From: Silene conica
Taxonomy: Eukaryota; Streptophyta; Magnoliopsida; Caryophyllales; Caryophyllaceae
Reading direction: 5' to 3'
NCBI GenBank assembly: GCA_029255685.2
Contig: CM055312.2
Location: forward strand, 9,448,649 to 9,512,648
Length of the DNA stretch: 64,000 nucleotides
Positions 26,393-37,997 of the stretch are shown in pieces. The translations under genes were made by a program, and so were the position numbers. The stretch's first letter is position 1. Each line of letters opens with the position of its first letter. The notes below the pieces were generated by a model. That model searched no databases and was not told where the DNA came from. It saw only the letters and a program-made list of their open reading frames with translations.

Positions 26393-26460
26393 GGGGTCGA
26401 ACCCGCGACCTCGTGTATCAAAATCAAACAACTTAACCAACAGACCATAACGTCTTTACT
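26393..26460 (-). repeat. tRNA-related (SINE-like) relic
   Basis: On the minus strand an A-box-like GGTCTGTTGGTTAAG is followed about 30 bases later by a B-box-like GCGGGTTCGACCCC. The spacing and words match the internal promoter of tRNA-derived sequences. No intact cloverleaf was drawn. A second, more degenerate copy lies at 26528-26603 (minus strand). Confidence 0.5.
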
Positions 26461-26890
26461 GATTAGGATAATATTGTTTAATATTTAAGACGCGAAGCTT
26501 TTCTACTAAGCAAAAATCAAAAATTGTCGCCACTGGGGGTCCAACACCAGACCTCGAGTTTCAAAGCCCAGCATCTAAACCAATGGACCACAAAGTCTTT
26601 CTAGATTATTATGATATTGTATAATATTTATGACGGAAACATTTTCGAAGACAATTTCAATTCAAATTCCTTATTTTCGAGTTTTTTTTCCGAATTTTTT
26701 TTTTCCATTTTTTTATCTGAATTTTTTTTTCATTTTGCTTCGGAATATTGTTTTGAAGAACCCGTGATATTGTATTGAGTAACTTGTGCAATTGTAACGA
26801 AAAAAATTTTTCCGGAATTTTTTTCGAAAATTTGTTTTTTTTCGAAAATTTTCTTTTTCATTTTTTTTGTATCGATAAAAAAAAAATTTC

Positions 26891-27761
26891 GAGATGTGTA
26901 CCTACACATTCAAATTTGTGTATCTACGCATTTAGAGATGTGCATTTACGAATTTAAAGGTGTGTATCTACGCATTTAGACATGTGTATCTACGCATTTA
27001 GACATGTGTATCTACGCATTTATATGTGTGTATCTAGGCATTCAAACATGTGTATCTACGCATTTAGAGATGTGTATCTACGCATTTAGAGATATATATG
27101 TATCTACGCATTTGGACATGTGTATCTACGCATTTAGCCATGTGTATCTACGTATTTAAAGGTGTGTATCTACGCATTTAGACATGTGTATCTACGCATT
27201 TAGCCATGTGTATCTACGCATTTTAAGGTGTGTATCTACGCATTTAGAGATGTGTATCTACGCATATAGACATGTGTATCTACGCATTGAGAGATGTGTA
27301 TCTACGCATTTAGCCATGTGTATCTACGTATTTAAAGGTGTGTATCTACGCATTTAAAGGTGTGTATCTAGTAGACATGTGTATCTACGCATTTAGCCAT
27401 GTGTATCTACGCATTTAAAGGTGTGTATCTACGCATTTAAAGGTGTGTATCTATGCATTTAGACATGTGTATCTATGCATTTAGACATGTGTATCTACGT
27501 ATTTAGCCATGTGTATCTACGCATTTAAAGGTGTGTATCTACGCATTTAGACATGCGTATCTACTCATTTAAAGATGTGTATCTACGCATTTAGATATGT
27601 GTATCTACGCATTTAGAAATGTGTATCTACGCATTTAGCCATGTGTATCTACGCATTTATCCATGTGTATCTACGCATTTAAAGATGGGTATCTACGCAT
27701 TTAAAGGTGGGTATCTACGCATTTAGACATATGTATCTATGCATTTAAATGTGTGTAACTA
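26891..27761. repeat. 22-bp minisatellite, about 39 copies
   Basis: A contiguous array of the unit (C/G)ATGTGTATCTACGCATTTA plus two to three variable bases (GA, GC, AAG). Most copies are 22 bp. Variants such as TATGCATTT and one truncated copy near 27370 are seen. The variable dinucleotide alternates between GACAT, GCCAT, AAGGT and GAGAT, giving higher-order patterns. There are no unique spacers, so this is not a CRISPR array. No ORF. Confidence 0.97.
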
Positions 27762-27762
27762 C

Positions 27763-28133
27763 CACAGATCCGCCTAATCTAACCCTAAACCATTTCTCTT
27801 CCTATTGTCATTCAAACGGCATGAAAAATCAAAAGACACCAAAGAAGGGAAAAGTGACCCCCTTTTTTCGGAACCGGTTATCCTAAAAGGGACAGGAAAA
27901 GGGTTTAGGGTTGGATGATTAGGCGGATCCGCGGTATCCAACCCTAAACCCTTCCCTTCCTATATTCGTTCAAACGGGATAAAAAATCAAAAGACACCCT
28001 AGAGGGAAAGAGTGAACCATTTTTTGGGGACCGGGTATCCTAAAACGGGACGGGAAATGGTTTAGGGTTGGATTAGGCGGACCGCTACCGCGGATCCTCC
28101 TAATCCAACCCTAAACCATTTCCCTTCCTATTG
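27763..28133. repeat. Tandem foldback repeats with CCCTAAACC words
   Basis: Unit 1 (27763-27936) begins GATCCGCCTAATCTAACCC and ends in the inverse, GGGTTGGATGATTAGGCGGATC. Unit 2 (27937-28086) is a homologous foldback. A third left arm follows to 28133. Interior loops share 'caaaagacacc' and 'gggtatccta'. Each unit can fold into a hairpin of roughly 40-bp arms. The CCCTAAACC words resemble telomere repeat but are single, not arrayed. Confidence 0.85.
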
Positions 28134-28377
28134 AGCATTGACATTATCAAACCTTAACAGACCCAATTATTGTTTATTTTGAATAGACTAAATATCGGAT
28201 TAATTAAAAAGAACAACGAATCTTGCAAATGTCATTAACAAGGTAACCAAAGAAAAAACCAGAAGAACAAATAAGAAATTGATACCAAACGGGTCTGCTT
28301 ATTAAGTTAATTCCAAACAAAAATCTTGTAAAAAATTGTATAAATCGTATAGAGTATGATATTTATCAATAAAGACT

Positions 28378-28450
28378 TTATGACCCAATGGATAAGGCGT
28401 TGGTGTATGAAATCAAAGATCTTGGGTTTGATCCTCAGCATAGTTGTTTT
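28378..28450 (+). repeat. tRNA-Arg-like SINE head or tRNA relic
   Basis: The A-box-like GACCCAATGGATAAGGCG and B-box-like GGGTTTGATCCTCAGC stand about 30 bases apart, as in a plant tRNA-Arg. Acceptor-stem pairing is poor and a T-rich tail follows. I read it as a tRNA-derived retroelement or decayed tRNA, not a working gene. Confidence 0.5.
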
Positions 28451-28539
28451 TTTCCTTGTAGAAAAGTGTATAAATCTTATACAGTATGATATAAATCAAT
28501 AACGTTATGATGTAAATCAATAATGCATTTGTGGCGTTG

Positions 28540-28637
28540 ACATTCCAATTGATTAATATACTAAGTATTCCTGTGTGATCCTGTAAAAGATTTACTTAAA
28601 TAATCACACACTGTGGAGGACATTTACTCCAACATAT
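28540..28637 (-). repeat. LTR-border-like fragment
   Basis: On the minus strand the segment begins TGTTGGAGTAAATGTCCTCC, resembling the start of copia LTRs. The 3' UTR of the copia element in this window has a similar TGTTGGAGATTGTGTCCTCC at 8575-8594. No partner LTR was found nearby. Confidence 0.4.
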
Positions 28638-29726
28638 ATATATCCCAGAAAAGAACTGTTATGCAAAACATCATTAATGCTTTGATGCGCGAAGTTTAGT
28701 CGTCGGTTCTCCGATCAAACACATTTATAAAAAACCCAAATTAGTAGTATAATAGGGTTATCGTTCGCGAAGACGGTGGGGATAGTTGTATAGTTAAGTT
28801 CTAATTGTAACTTGAGTTGGGGTAATAAGTTTGGTTTGGAAAGACTAATTAACTAATGACAAACAATTGAAGCAAATAAATATAGATGAAATTGATGATA
28901 AAGAAGACTAGGGTGTCGGGGGTCACCTAGGTAAGTCGGTAGCCACACGTAAGATAAGGGTCTTGTGTCACTTCTATGGTAGGTCTAGGGTCGCCTCTTC
29001 TCTCGAGTTAACTACCCTTAGGTCAAAACTAGTCCTAGCTTTCGCTACAAACCAACCTAACCTAACACACAAGCATGCTCATGAAACCCAAGGCTATCGT
29101 CTAAAGCAAACAAAGTGAAAACTAACACCCAACCGTCGTTGAGGCATTTCGTCAAACACGTAACATGCAAGATGCGAAAACTTAACCAAAGAAGCAAACA
29201 AGACTAACCCTAGGCATTTTTCATGGCTACTAACTACCCAAGCAAACCCCTAACCCTAGAATGAAACTACTCACTGATGATTAAGGAAAACATATAAACA
29301 AGTGAAGTATAGATGATAAACATTATGAAAAATGGCAAAAACAAACAATAGATTAAAAAGAACTTGAGATAAATGTAAAAAAATGAAAATACTAAACAAG
29401 AGAAAGGAAGATTATACCAATAATTATGGAAAAGGAAGTAGCTTGGATAACAAGTTGAAGAATTCTTTCAAACCCTTCAAAATACAACCCAATAAAAATC
29501 CTCTACAAATACCCAAGAAGATAACTAGAGAGAATTACTAAAGAAAGATTAACTAGATTGAAAGATTAAACTAGGATCTAAGGAGTATTAAATATTTCAA
29601 GAGAGTTTTGGAGACTAAGTAAGTGCTAATAAAACAGTAAAACCCTAGAAAATATTCTTAGAAAATGCGCCCTCACAAAATGATACAAGTGCGGGTTTAT
29701 ATAGTGCTCGAAAATACGAAAAGTGA

Positions 29727-30176
29727 CTCCCAGCCGGTCGACCGGCTGCCGGTGGTGGACCGGCTGGGAGTCCAAATGATGACTTCTGAAACAATTCTTC
29801 AATAGCATGCTTTCCCAGCCGACCGGCCGGCTGCCGGTCTGGCACCGGCTGGGAGGCCAAATCCTCACTTCTGATTTTTCCTCTTTTCTTTGACATGTAC
29901 AGGTCCCCTCAGCCGGTGGACCGGCTGCCGGTTGTCCACCGGCTGGCTGGGACCCCCTTTTCAACAACCTGCCCAAAATGCATATTTCTTCATCTTTCAA
30001 AAAAAGACTAAGTATAGGATCATGGTCCCAGCCGGCTGACCGGCTGCCGGTTGGCCACCGGCTGAGAGCCTTTTCTCAAGGGCCTGTAACATTCTTCATT
30101 TTTCGTCAAAATCCTAAGTCAAAGCTCCCAGCCGGCCGACCGGCCGCCGGTTGGGGACCGGCTGGGAGGGCCTGGG
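29727..30176. repeat. GC-rich hairpin array in the 3' LTR
   Basis: Five ~40-bp modules start near 29727, 29815, 29908, 30027 and 30128. Each runs CCCAGCCGG..ACCGGCTGCCGG..CCGGCTGGG, so the outer nine bases pair and the inner 12-mer repeats the stem sequence. The 50-80 bp between modules are not obviously related to each other. The array stands out sharply from AT-rich surroundings. The same five modules occur at 44798-45245. Confidence 0.92.
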
Positions 30177-30189
30177 AATGGATCTTGCT

Positions 30190-31242
30190 CACTACAAGAA
30201 TTACCCCAGATAGCGACCAAACCTGCCACCGCAATGGTAGTCGCAAATTAGCGACCGAAAAAAAAAAAGCGGGCGACCGACGTCGGTCGCTAATTTTAGC
30301 GACCGAAAGCCTATCCCAATCTTATCCGAAAAAATCCGCGGGAATCCAAAAAGCACCATTGCGCCAGTTTAGCGACCGAATTTGGCGACCGAATTCAGTC
30401 GCTAAATTTAGCGACCGAGTTTAGTTACAGTCGCTAAATTTAGCGACCGAATTTAGCGACCGAAATCAGTCGCTAAATGTAGCGACCGAATTTAGCGACC
30501 GATTTCGGTCGCTAACCCCCTGTTATATTTTTTTTTTGCCTCTTCAACCCGTCATTCCCATTATTGCGTACGTTTTAAAAAGGAAAAAACCTCAAAACCC
30601 CCCAAACCCGTCGACCGATAGTCCTTATACCGGACCACCGCAACGCCACCGGACCACCCACCACCGCCGTTCACCTACATTTTACTCCTTTTTCAGGTTT
30701 GTGTCGATTTACTAACTTTAATTATGTATTAAATCTCTTTATAGTATTATTGTAATTCAAACAAGTAATTAGATTATTAGGATGCTTTTAGTTAGTAATT
30801 AGATTATTAGGATGCTTTTAGTTAATAATTAGATTATTAGGATGCTTTTAGTTAATAATTAGATTATTAGGATGCTTTTAGTTAGTAATTAGATTATTAG
30901 GATGCTTTTTAGGATGTTTTGAGTTAGTTAATTGAAAAAAATGGAGTGTTATTGTGATTAGGGTTAGAAATTGGGGAAAATTGGATTATGATTTTAGTTA
31001 GTAATTAGATTATTAGGATGTTTTTAGGATGTTTTTAGTTAGTGAATTGAAAAAAAATTGGGTGTTATTGTGATTAGGGTTAGAAATTGGGGAAAATTGG
31101 ATGATGAGTATAGTTAGTAATTAGATTTCTAGGATGATTTTGTGATGTTAATTATTATGTTTGTATGTTATTGTAAGTTATTGTGAATATTTTCCATGCA
31201 AGAATTGAATTACTATTGACCTAGTACCCGTTCATCTCGTTT
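30190..31242 (+). mobile_element. CACTA element fragment inserted in the Athila 3' LTR
   Basis: It starts CACTACAAGAATTACC directly after LTR sequence and carries many subterminal TAGCGACCGAATTTAGCGAC words and their inverses (30225-30515). This is the layout of CACTA subterminal repeats. No TAGTG end is present. The far end finishes with about 15 bases (TTCATCTCGTTTGCT) that copy LTR sequence at 31279-31294. The right terminus was probably deleted and repaired with filler. Internal direct repeats of TAGATTATTAGGATGCTTTT lie at 30765-30910. Confidence 0.75.
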
Positions 31243-31456
31243 GCTAAATCCTTCACATTTCTTCACTTTTCGCTCTAAATTCATCTCGTTTGCTCCCGTT
31301 TCTTCGCTCCCGCCACAATACCTACAAAATGTAAACCAAAAAGGAATAGTCGAGGTAACGGGCATAAAAACGAGCAAAGGCACGCAAAACGAGGTCGAAT
31401 CGTGACCGAAAATAAAGAATATGTAAAGAAAATGATGACCAAAATGGAGCTTATTA

Positions 31457-34409
31457 GAATTCCCCACACTTAAACCTTACTCGTCCTCGAGTAAGAGATC
31501 AAGCAACTACATAAACCTTATTAGAAAACAAAAAAACAACTAACTAAGCTAACTATAAGCCGAATCGGGTTTAGCTACACCCGTAGCCCTTTCAACTCAC
31601 AATTTGACATTCATGAGGGAGAATGCCCTATTGCAAGGCAAGTAAGGTCTTGCTACAAAACTTTTGATGCAAACAAGTAAAAACATAACACGTATGGACA
31701 AGCAACATGCATCGGAAAAAGGAAAAGAAAGCCACTTGCCTCATTCAAGCGGGGTTTCGAAAAACAAAACAAAGGAGGTCTATAGCGGAGGATGCCGACT
31801 CAAAGTCTAACCAAGGTGTCAAACCCCTAAATCAAGCTCAAGCAACCAAGAATGACATCACCAAAGACCAAGAAACTAATTCAAGGCGGGCAAATGGAAG
31901 TACTAAGCTATACTTCCAAGAATGACACGACACACACCTGATTCGACTCCATGCAAGACCCATAACCGATGAAAGAACCCTAAGTACCGACTCTCACAGG
32001 TGACACTCAACACACAAGGAAAGAAAGGGGGGCGATTTTTGTGACAAAAAGTAACCAAAATCACTCACCTACCTTAACTTGCGAAGCATGCCCGCAATCT
32101 AGAATGGGTACTCCATCCAAAAATCAATGAAAAATGCAAATGCACATGATGAGAACAACCATAAGGATGTAATGGGGCTTGGGTTGGGTGAAAATGGTTT
32201 GGTGCAAGCACCGTTCTAGGATTTGAGGCTCAAAAACAAGAATGATCGCCAAAATCAACACAACACCTTATTACAACAACTAAGCAACGTCTATGCCCTA
32301 ACTTTGGTTTTTGCAAAACCAAGCAAAAATTGCATAAACCCCACTTACTTTGGAAAAATCGGACCCATCACAAACTTAGACAAAGCGGTCATTATTAGAA
32401 ACACCGAACAACGTCTACACCCTAACACACGACTTGAAAATCAAATCTCATGCAAAAAATGTGTAAACCCGGTACGCGTGCAAAAACATCAAAAGACCGC
32501 GTTATTGTAGCAACGGCTTTTTCTATGTCCCCTTGATGGAAGGGACTTGTTGCTAGCCTTTTTCTCTTTCAAAAACACATATGTACATTTTTTCTTTTTG
32601 GATTTTTCAAAACTTTTTCAATTTTTTTCTTTGATTTTCTATTTTTCTTTCCTTTTTTTTTCATTTTTTTCTTTTCTTTTCTTTTTCAAACTCCCAACCA
32701 CCAAACAAAAACAAAGTAGAGACCACAACGGAAGAAGCCACCAACCGGTATCTAAATTCCCGACTCTGCCACTAACAAATCACCATAAAAGCAACCATTC
32801 TTGATCAAGGAAGGATGTTTTTGGGATGTAGTTCATTTAGTAATTTAGGCCAAATGAAAAGGTTGAGGCTCAAAGTGGTTAAACAAAAGGGGAATAAGAT
32901 ACAAGGGTCAAAACAAGGCTAATTTGGCAAATGTGGAGTTGATTTATTTGGAACAAAAGTTGTCTCACATGCACATGAACATAAATGACGAAAATAAGGA
33001 ACGAGCGCCATTCTTATGCGTATAGACATAACACACCAAGCAAGGAGGACTACTCACAATCCTAAACTGAGTCGGTTTGATGGACCGACTATAAAGGAGG
33101 CTCTATCCTCACATTTGAGTAGCTAATGTCGGTCCTAGGTCGAGTCAAGGTCTAACACGTTCTCACAAGGTGGTCGAAACTTGGTCATCAAGCCTAGACT
33201 TTCGGGTCCTTGCAAGCAAGAACCCTAATAAGGTGACATCAACGGTGCAAGCTATTAGGAGGGGAAAGACACAAGCAAGACAAAAAATCATCATTGACGG
33301 CATATATCCTCCACTATTCAACCTCCTAAGCATATTTACAAACAAAAGCAAAACGGAAAAACCGACTAACACATATTCACAAAATTATGAAAATGAAAAG
33401 GCATGTGAAACAAAAGCACATTAAAACTAAACACAACAAACAAGCAACAACTAGAAGGCTAAACTAACAGCACATCAACCACAACAACCACAAGTTCCCC
33501 GAAGGAACATCCAAGGCACAAAAATCCCGTTCTCCTTCATGATATCAACATAAAAAGAAATCGGGAGGGGGAGAAAAAAGTAGGAAAGAGTATACCAAGC
33601 TTCTTCATTCTCCTAATGCCTCGGGTTTTCGTCATATCTGCAACTTTTTAGTCCAACAAACATATATATACAAAACAAACAAAGAACTAAAACAAAGGAA
33701 ATGAAGAACATATTTTTTGAAATTTTTGAAATTTTTCGATTTTTTTGGTATTTTTGAAGTTTTTTCATATTTACAAAAGCAAACAAATATTCACAAAGTG
33801 GATATTTTCCCTCCCCACACTTAAGATTTACATTGTCCTCAATGGAACAAAGTGCAAGGGGGAAATGAAGAAAAAGAACGAAAACAACATGTTTTTGGCT
33901 TTTTTGAAATTTTTGAGAAAATAAAAACTTGTTTTTGTGTTTTTTTGAAATAAACGGTTCTTCCTCCCCACACTTATTTATATGCATAATGTGAGGAGGA
34001 AAACCGGAAAATAAAGAACATGTTTTTGAAAGTTTTTGGTTTTTCAATTTTTTTGGATTTTTGATTTTTATGAAAGTAATAAAAACAAAAAGAAACAAAA
34101 GAAATGAAAAACTAAAAACTAAACTAGATGCAAACTAAATGCTCTAAACTACATGTATGCAAGCTATATGTGACAATATGATACAAAATGTAAATCTAAT
34201 GCATCTAAATGAATGCAACTATATGCATCTAAACTAATGATGTGAAAACATGAAAAGAAAACTAAAACAAACTAACTAAACTAAACTAACTACTCTAAAT
34301 GCATGCTATGAAGTAAATGCAAATTAAATTGAAATTTGGATTAAGGGAGTTACTTGCTTTGGATTTTTCAATGGGGAGCATAGCCATCACCAACCACCTC
34401 CAAAGGTGG
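31457..34409 (-). other. Athila 3' region: PPT and non-coding spacer
   Basis: A 2.95-kb stretch between the env-position ORF and the 3' LTR. The polypurine tract (minus strand TAAGTGTGGGGAATTC) abuts the LTR at 31457-31472. Two similar tracts, AAGTGTGGGGAGG, lie at 33809-33822 and 33963-33975. Long polypyrimidine runs occur at 32560-32690. ORFs here are short with no domains. Confidence 0.8.
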
Positions 34410-36135
34410 TCACTCATCAAAATGATCCTCCGACTTGAAACCTTCTCCATTGCCATCATCATCTTCATTGCCATCAACCGCCATGTAGTCGCCCGGGTTG
34501 GTCACGAAATCACGGAAGGGAGAGGCATGCGAGCCACTAGCTCCCGGGTCACCAAACATGCCATGGGGAGAAGGGTGCCCTTGAGGGCGGGGTGCCGAGT
34601 CCACGTCCCCACTGAAGTTGGGGGGAAAGATCGGGTTAGAGAAATAACCCGGAGTAACATTGATCTCCCCGAAAAAAACGCCCCTCTGGAGGCACATATC
34701 CCTTATCTGGAGGCATGTAGTAAGACGGACGACCACCGTCCTCATGATGAAGTCCCTGGCGGACCGAATGGTCATAGCTGGGGAATTGTCCATAGGCCTG
34801 ATCGTGATATATGTAATCAAGCTTATAAGACAAGTCCCTATGCCTCTCATCCGCCAATGCTTGGCGCTCATTTGCTAAATCCGCCGCTTTCTTCATTCCC
34901 AAGTCAACTCGGGCCATGAAATCAATGAGGTCCTGAGGCAAAGGCTGAGTAGATGGACCGGAGCCTGAGGTAGATCCCTGAAAGTATGAAGGGCCGGTCT
35001 GGAAAGGTGGCATGGTAACGGAGGGCTGCTGAAACTGCTCAAAAGGAAGGTCAGAAGTGGTGGCACCCGTCCTATCTCGGGCATATACCCTCGGAGCACG
35101 CTGGTCGGGGGGGAGCTCATCAGGATCCACCTCAATATCAAGGAGGTAAGAGGTCTTCCCCGGCACAACTCGCATCATCTCGGTGTTTGGAAAAGGCACC
35201 GAATTCCTGAATTTGTTGTCAACCCGAATCTGCCAATACTCCTTACCATCATTGGGGTTATACCTCACCCACCCCAAAGCATCCTGTAAGTATCGGCGAG
35301 ATAACACATTCTCACCCTGAATGTAGTCTACTGTGAAGTGCCTTTGACAAAGGTCGGTGGCGATCAAGGTAACTATCCCCCCAACACAAATGGGGGTGGT
35401 AAGCTGAGGTTGGGTTGCCAACCTACTCAAATGAAGGGCCATGTGGTGCGCAATGTTAAGGTTTGAGGCACCAACCAAATAACACCCAAGAATCTCTAGC
35501 TCCGTGGTGGTAAAATTATGAGGTTCATCCCTAGAGAAGACGGTCCACCCCATGAACCTATGCCATATCCTAATCGGTGCCAAATGCACCCTATTAGCCG
35601 GTTTCTTCTTGGTTCTATCACTTATAAGACCGGTAATGGCTGTCCAAATAAGCTCGGTATTAAAGCCCTCCGGAGGCTTAATGGACAATTTTCCGTTGAG
35701 CCCAAAGATCAAAGCAAAATTTTCTTAAGTGAGACGGTGTTCCCTATTCATCAATCGGAACTCCAAGAAGACAACTTTCCCCAAAGATCGGTTCTTAGTG
35801 ACTACCAAAGAACTCAAAAATTCCCAAGTCAACCTAGGGGAAATGTGAACCGGTTTAGTCTCATATAATGTTTTCATCCCTAGACCGTAAAAAAGACTCT
35901 CAGTTATCTTTTCAATTCCAAGCTCTCTCAACCCAACTCTATCAATAAACCTAGTCGGATGAAGGGGGCGATTTTTGAAGTAAGTGAAGTTACCTTTCTG
36001 TTGTATGGTGGCAAATTGGAGGCCGGGAAAGCAAGGATCTGGACCAATGTTGCTACTATCCATTACATTCCGCACTTCTTGCTCCACACTCGGGTCGTGC
36101 CTTGATTTCGATCGCCTTTCCGTTCTTCCAGACAT
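34410..36135 (-). pseudogene. Athila env-position ORF, broken
   Basis: A third reading frame downstream of pol, where Athila elements carry an env-like gene. It opens MSGRTERRSKSRHDPSVEQE at 36135, reaches an in-frame TAA at 35725, continues in the same frame to about 34680, then shifts frame and ends at 34410 in an acidic tail (DGNEDDDGNGEG). Total length is about 575 codons. The middle is globular (ILGCYLVGASNLNIAHH), followed by a Gln/Pro/Ser-rich part. I see no convincing signal peptide or membrane segment, so an envelope role is inferred only from position. It may belong to the plant 'putative transposon protein' families. Confidence 0.75.
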
Positions 36136-36312
36136 GGTTATTTGGAGGTGAGGTGATGAGGGAATGAAAGGGGGTTTTGATTTGGAGTGATTGGGTGTGT
36201 TTTTGACGGTAAGGGATGAGAGGGAGAGGAGGAAATAAGGAAGAGAGTGGAAGAAATGAAGTGAAATGAGGAAGAAATGAGGTTGTGTCGTGTATTTTAA
36301 AACCGCGACAGA

Positions 36313-36905
36313 CGACTCTCAGCCGGTCTGGGACCGGCCGCCGGTCGACCGGCTGAGAGTTAGGGTTTGGCTTTTTCAATTTTTCGAAATTTTTTTATAA
36401 GGTATTGATTCTGAGCCGGCGGACCGGCTGCCGGCGGACCGGCTCAAAAACGGTCTTCATGCTTCCCTTCGTTTTCTCTTCTTCTTCAAGCTACACTCAC
36501 AAAAACTCCCAGCCGGCGGACCGGCTGCCGGCCGACCGGCTGGGGATGCTTCTTCGTGTTCTTTTTCTTCAACTCCTTCACTTACAAAAACTCCCAGCCG
36601 GCGGACCGGCTGCCGGCCGACCGGCTGGGGAACCTTCTTGTCGCTCCTTTTCTTCACATTGGCTCACAACTCATGATTCTCAGCCGGTGGACCGGCTGCC
36701 GGCCTACCGGCTGGGAATCAAGCTTTCTTGAAATTCTCGATTTTTGAATAAGTATACGTCTTCTCAGCTGGCTGACCGGCTGCCGGTTTGGTACAGGCTG
36801 GGGATGCAAAATCTGAAATCTTCCCAAATAAATCATAAAAAACAGAAATGTGTCCAGGTCCTCCCAGCCGGTATGTGACCGTCGGCCGGTAGGCCGGCTG
36901 GGAGT
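36313..36905. repeat. GC-rich hairpin array upstream of the env-position ORF
   Basis: Seven modules near 36313, 36413, 36508, 36595, 36680, 36763 and 36866 have the same architecture as those in the LTRs (AGCCGG..GACCGGCTGCCGG..ACCGGCTGGG), spaced 85-105 bp. Spacers here share 'cttcttcac..acaaaaact', so this block also grew by tandem duplication. Translations give repeats of SQPADRLPADRLG type, an artefact of the module sequence. Confidence 0.92.
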
Positions 36906-37352
36906 ACCTGTACACAATTTCGAAAAATAATTTAATTGAACATAAAAATCGACTTTGCCAACAACGGTTTTGCCTATAATCCTCCGACTATACTCATGAA
37001 TTACCCACAAATAAGCAACAAACACATCCAAATTTCTCATGCAAGCTAAAAATTAAACTAAACACCGAACTAACACTACTACAAAAAAGGCCAAAGAAAC
37101 CTGTTGAAAAAGGCCTTAGACACCTGTTTAGATCATAGGTGTCTTTGGTTAAGAAACCTGTTGGAGGAACTGGTATCTTAACTAACAATTAAAGAGACTT
37201 GTTTTTATTAATAACTGGTGTCTTTGACTTATACCTGTTATCAAATATGTCTGGTGTCTTATGTCCGGTGTCTTTGGCATATATCTATGACACCACCCTC
37301 ATCTACACCCGGTGTCTTTGGTATGGTTCATTTTTAAAAAAAAAACAATACA

Positions 37353-37422
37353 TGCAATGAGATTCGAACCCACGACCACAAGGAGGATATTTAATGGCTT
37401 TACCATTGAGCCACAAGATATT
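37353..37422 (-). repeat. tRNA-like relic within the CACTA element
   Basis: On the minus strand a GTGGCTCAATGGTAAAGCC (A-box-like) precedes GTGGGTTCGAATCTCA (B-box-like) at tRNA spacing. The arms do not form a full cloverleaf. It is probably a SINE head or tRNA fragment captured by the element. Confidence 0.5.
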
Positions 37423-37752
37423 TACTATAGATTTATTGGGATAACATTTAATTATCTACTATTTATCAATATTTGGGGTCGCAAAAAATCGTCTTTTAAA
37501 CCAATTTTTTTTAAGTTTGGGGTAGCGGCTGCTACCCCTTGCTCTAAGGTGGGTTCGCCCCTGTCTATGACACCACTCTTATTTACACCCGTTGTCTTTG
37601 ATATATTTAAGTAGATATTGATAATTATTATTTAAAGAATGTGTTAGGCGGTGGATTATGGTAAGTTAAGAGATAGAGGTATGCATGTATTGCTCGGTGA
37701 ATCTAGTAGAATTAATTAAACAATATATTATTTAAGAATAATTTATTATTAT

Positions 37753-37997
37753 TAGTTATTAAATAAATTGTAAATTAATATATAGGAAACCGGATTCTAG
37801 AGGACAGGTTTCTTAGTTATTAAATAAATTGAAAATTAATATATAGGAAACCGGATTCTGGAGGACAGGTTTCTTAGTTATTAAATAAATTGAAAATTAA
37901 TATATAGGAAACCAGATTTCGGAGGACATGTTTCTTAGCTATTAATAAATTGAAAATTAAAATATAGGAAACCGGATTCTGAAGGACAGGTTTCTTA
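37753..37997. repeat. 61-bp tandem repeat, ~4 copies
   Basis: The unit TATATAGGAAACCGGATTCT..GGACAGGTTTCTTA..TTAAATAAATTG repeats about four times inside the CACTA element with few differences. Confidence 0.92.

Larger units (their letters stand above)
28683..31456 (-). repeat. Athila 3' LTR (left), with insertion
   Basis: The LTR runs 28683-30189 and resumes at 31243-31456; the stretch between is a CACTA fragment. Without the insertion it is ~1,718 bp, matching the right LTR. Differences from that copy are mostly C/T or G/A changes (for example at GAAGACGGTGGGG, GCGCCCTCAC and CGCTCTAAATTC). The inner border reads TTATTA where the right LTR has TTATCA. Confidence 0.93.

Noticed and set aside
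26891..27761. Possible CRISPR-like array
   Set aside because: Repeats are contiguous 22-bp units without unique spacers in a eukaryotic genome; this is a minisatellite.
27763..28133. Interstitial telomere array
   Set aside because: CCCTAAACC words are single and part of foldback arms, not tandem CCCTAAA repeats.
28378..28450. Functional tRNA-Arg gene
   Set aside because: A- and B-box words are present but stem pairing is poor; treated as a tRNA-derived relic. The same reasoning applies to 26393, 37353 and 46655.
29626..30424. ORFs with SQPADRLP/PAGGQPAAG-like repeats (also 44697-45488 and 36405-37040)
   Set aside because: They arise from GC-rich hairpin modules read in several frames on both strands. 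No frame is favoured and no domain is present.
32223..34098. ORFs in the Athila 3' region (Phe/Ser- and Lys-rich)
   Set aside because: Low-complexity frames from polypyrimidine tracts between the env-position ORF and the LTR.
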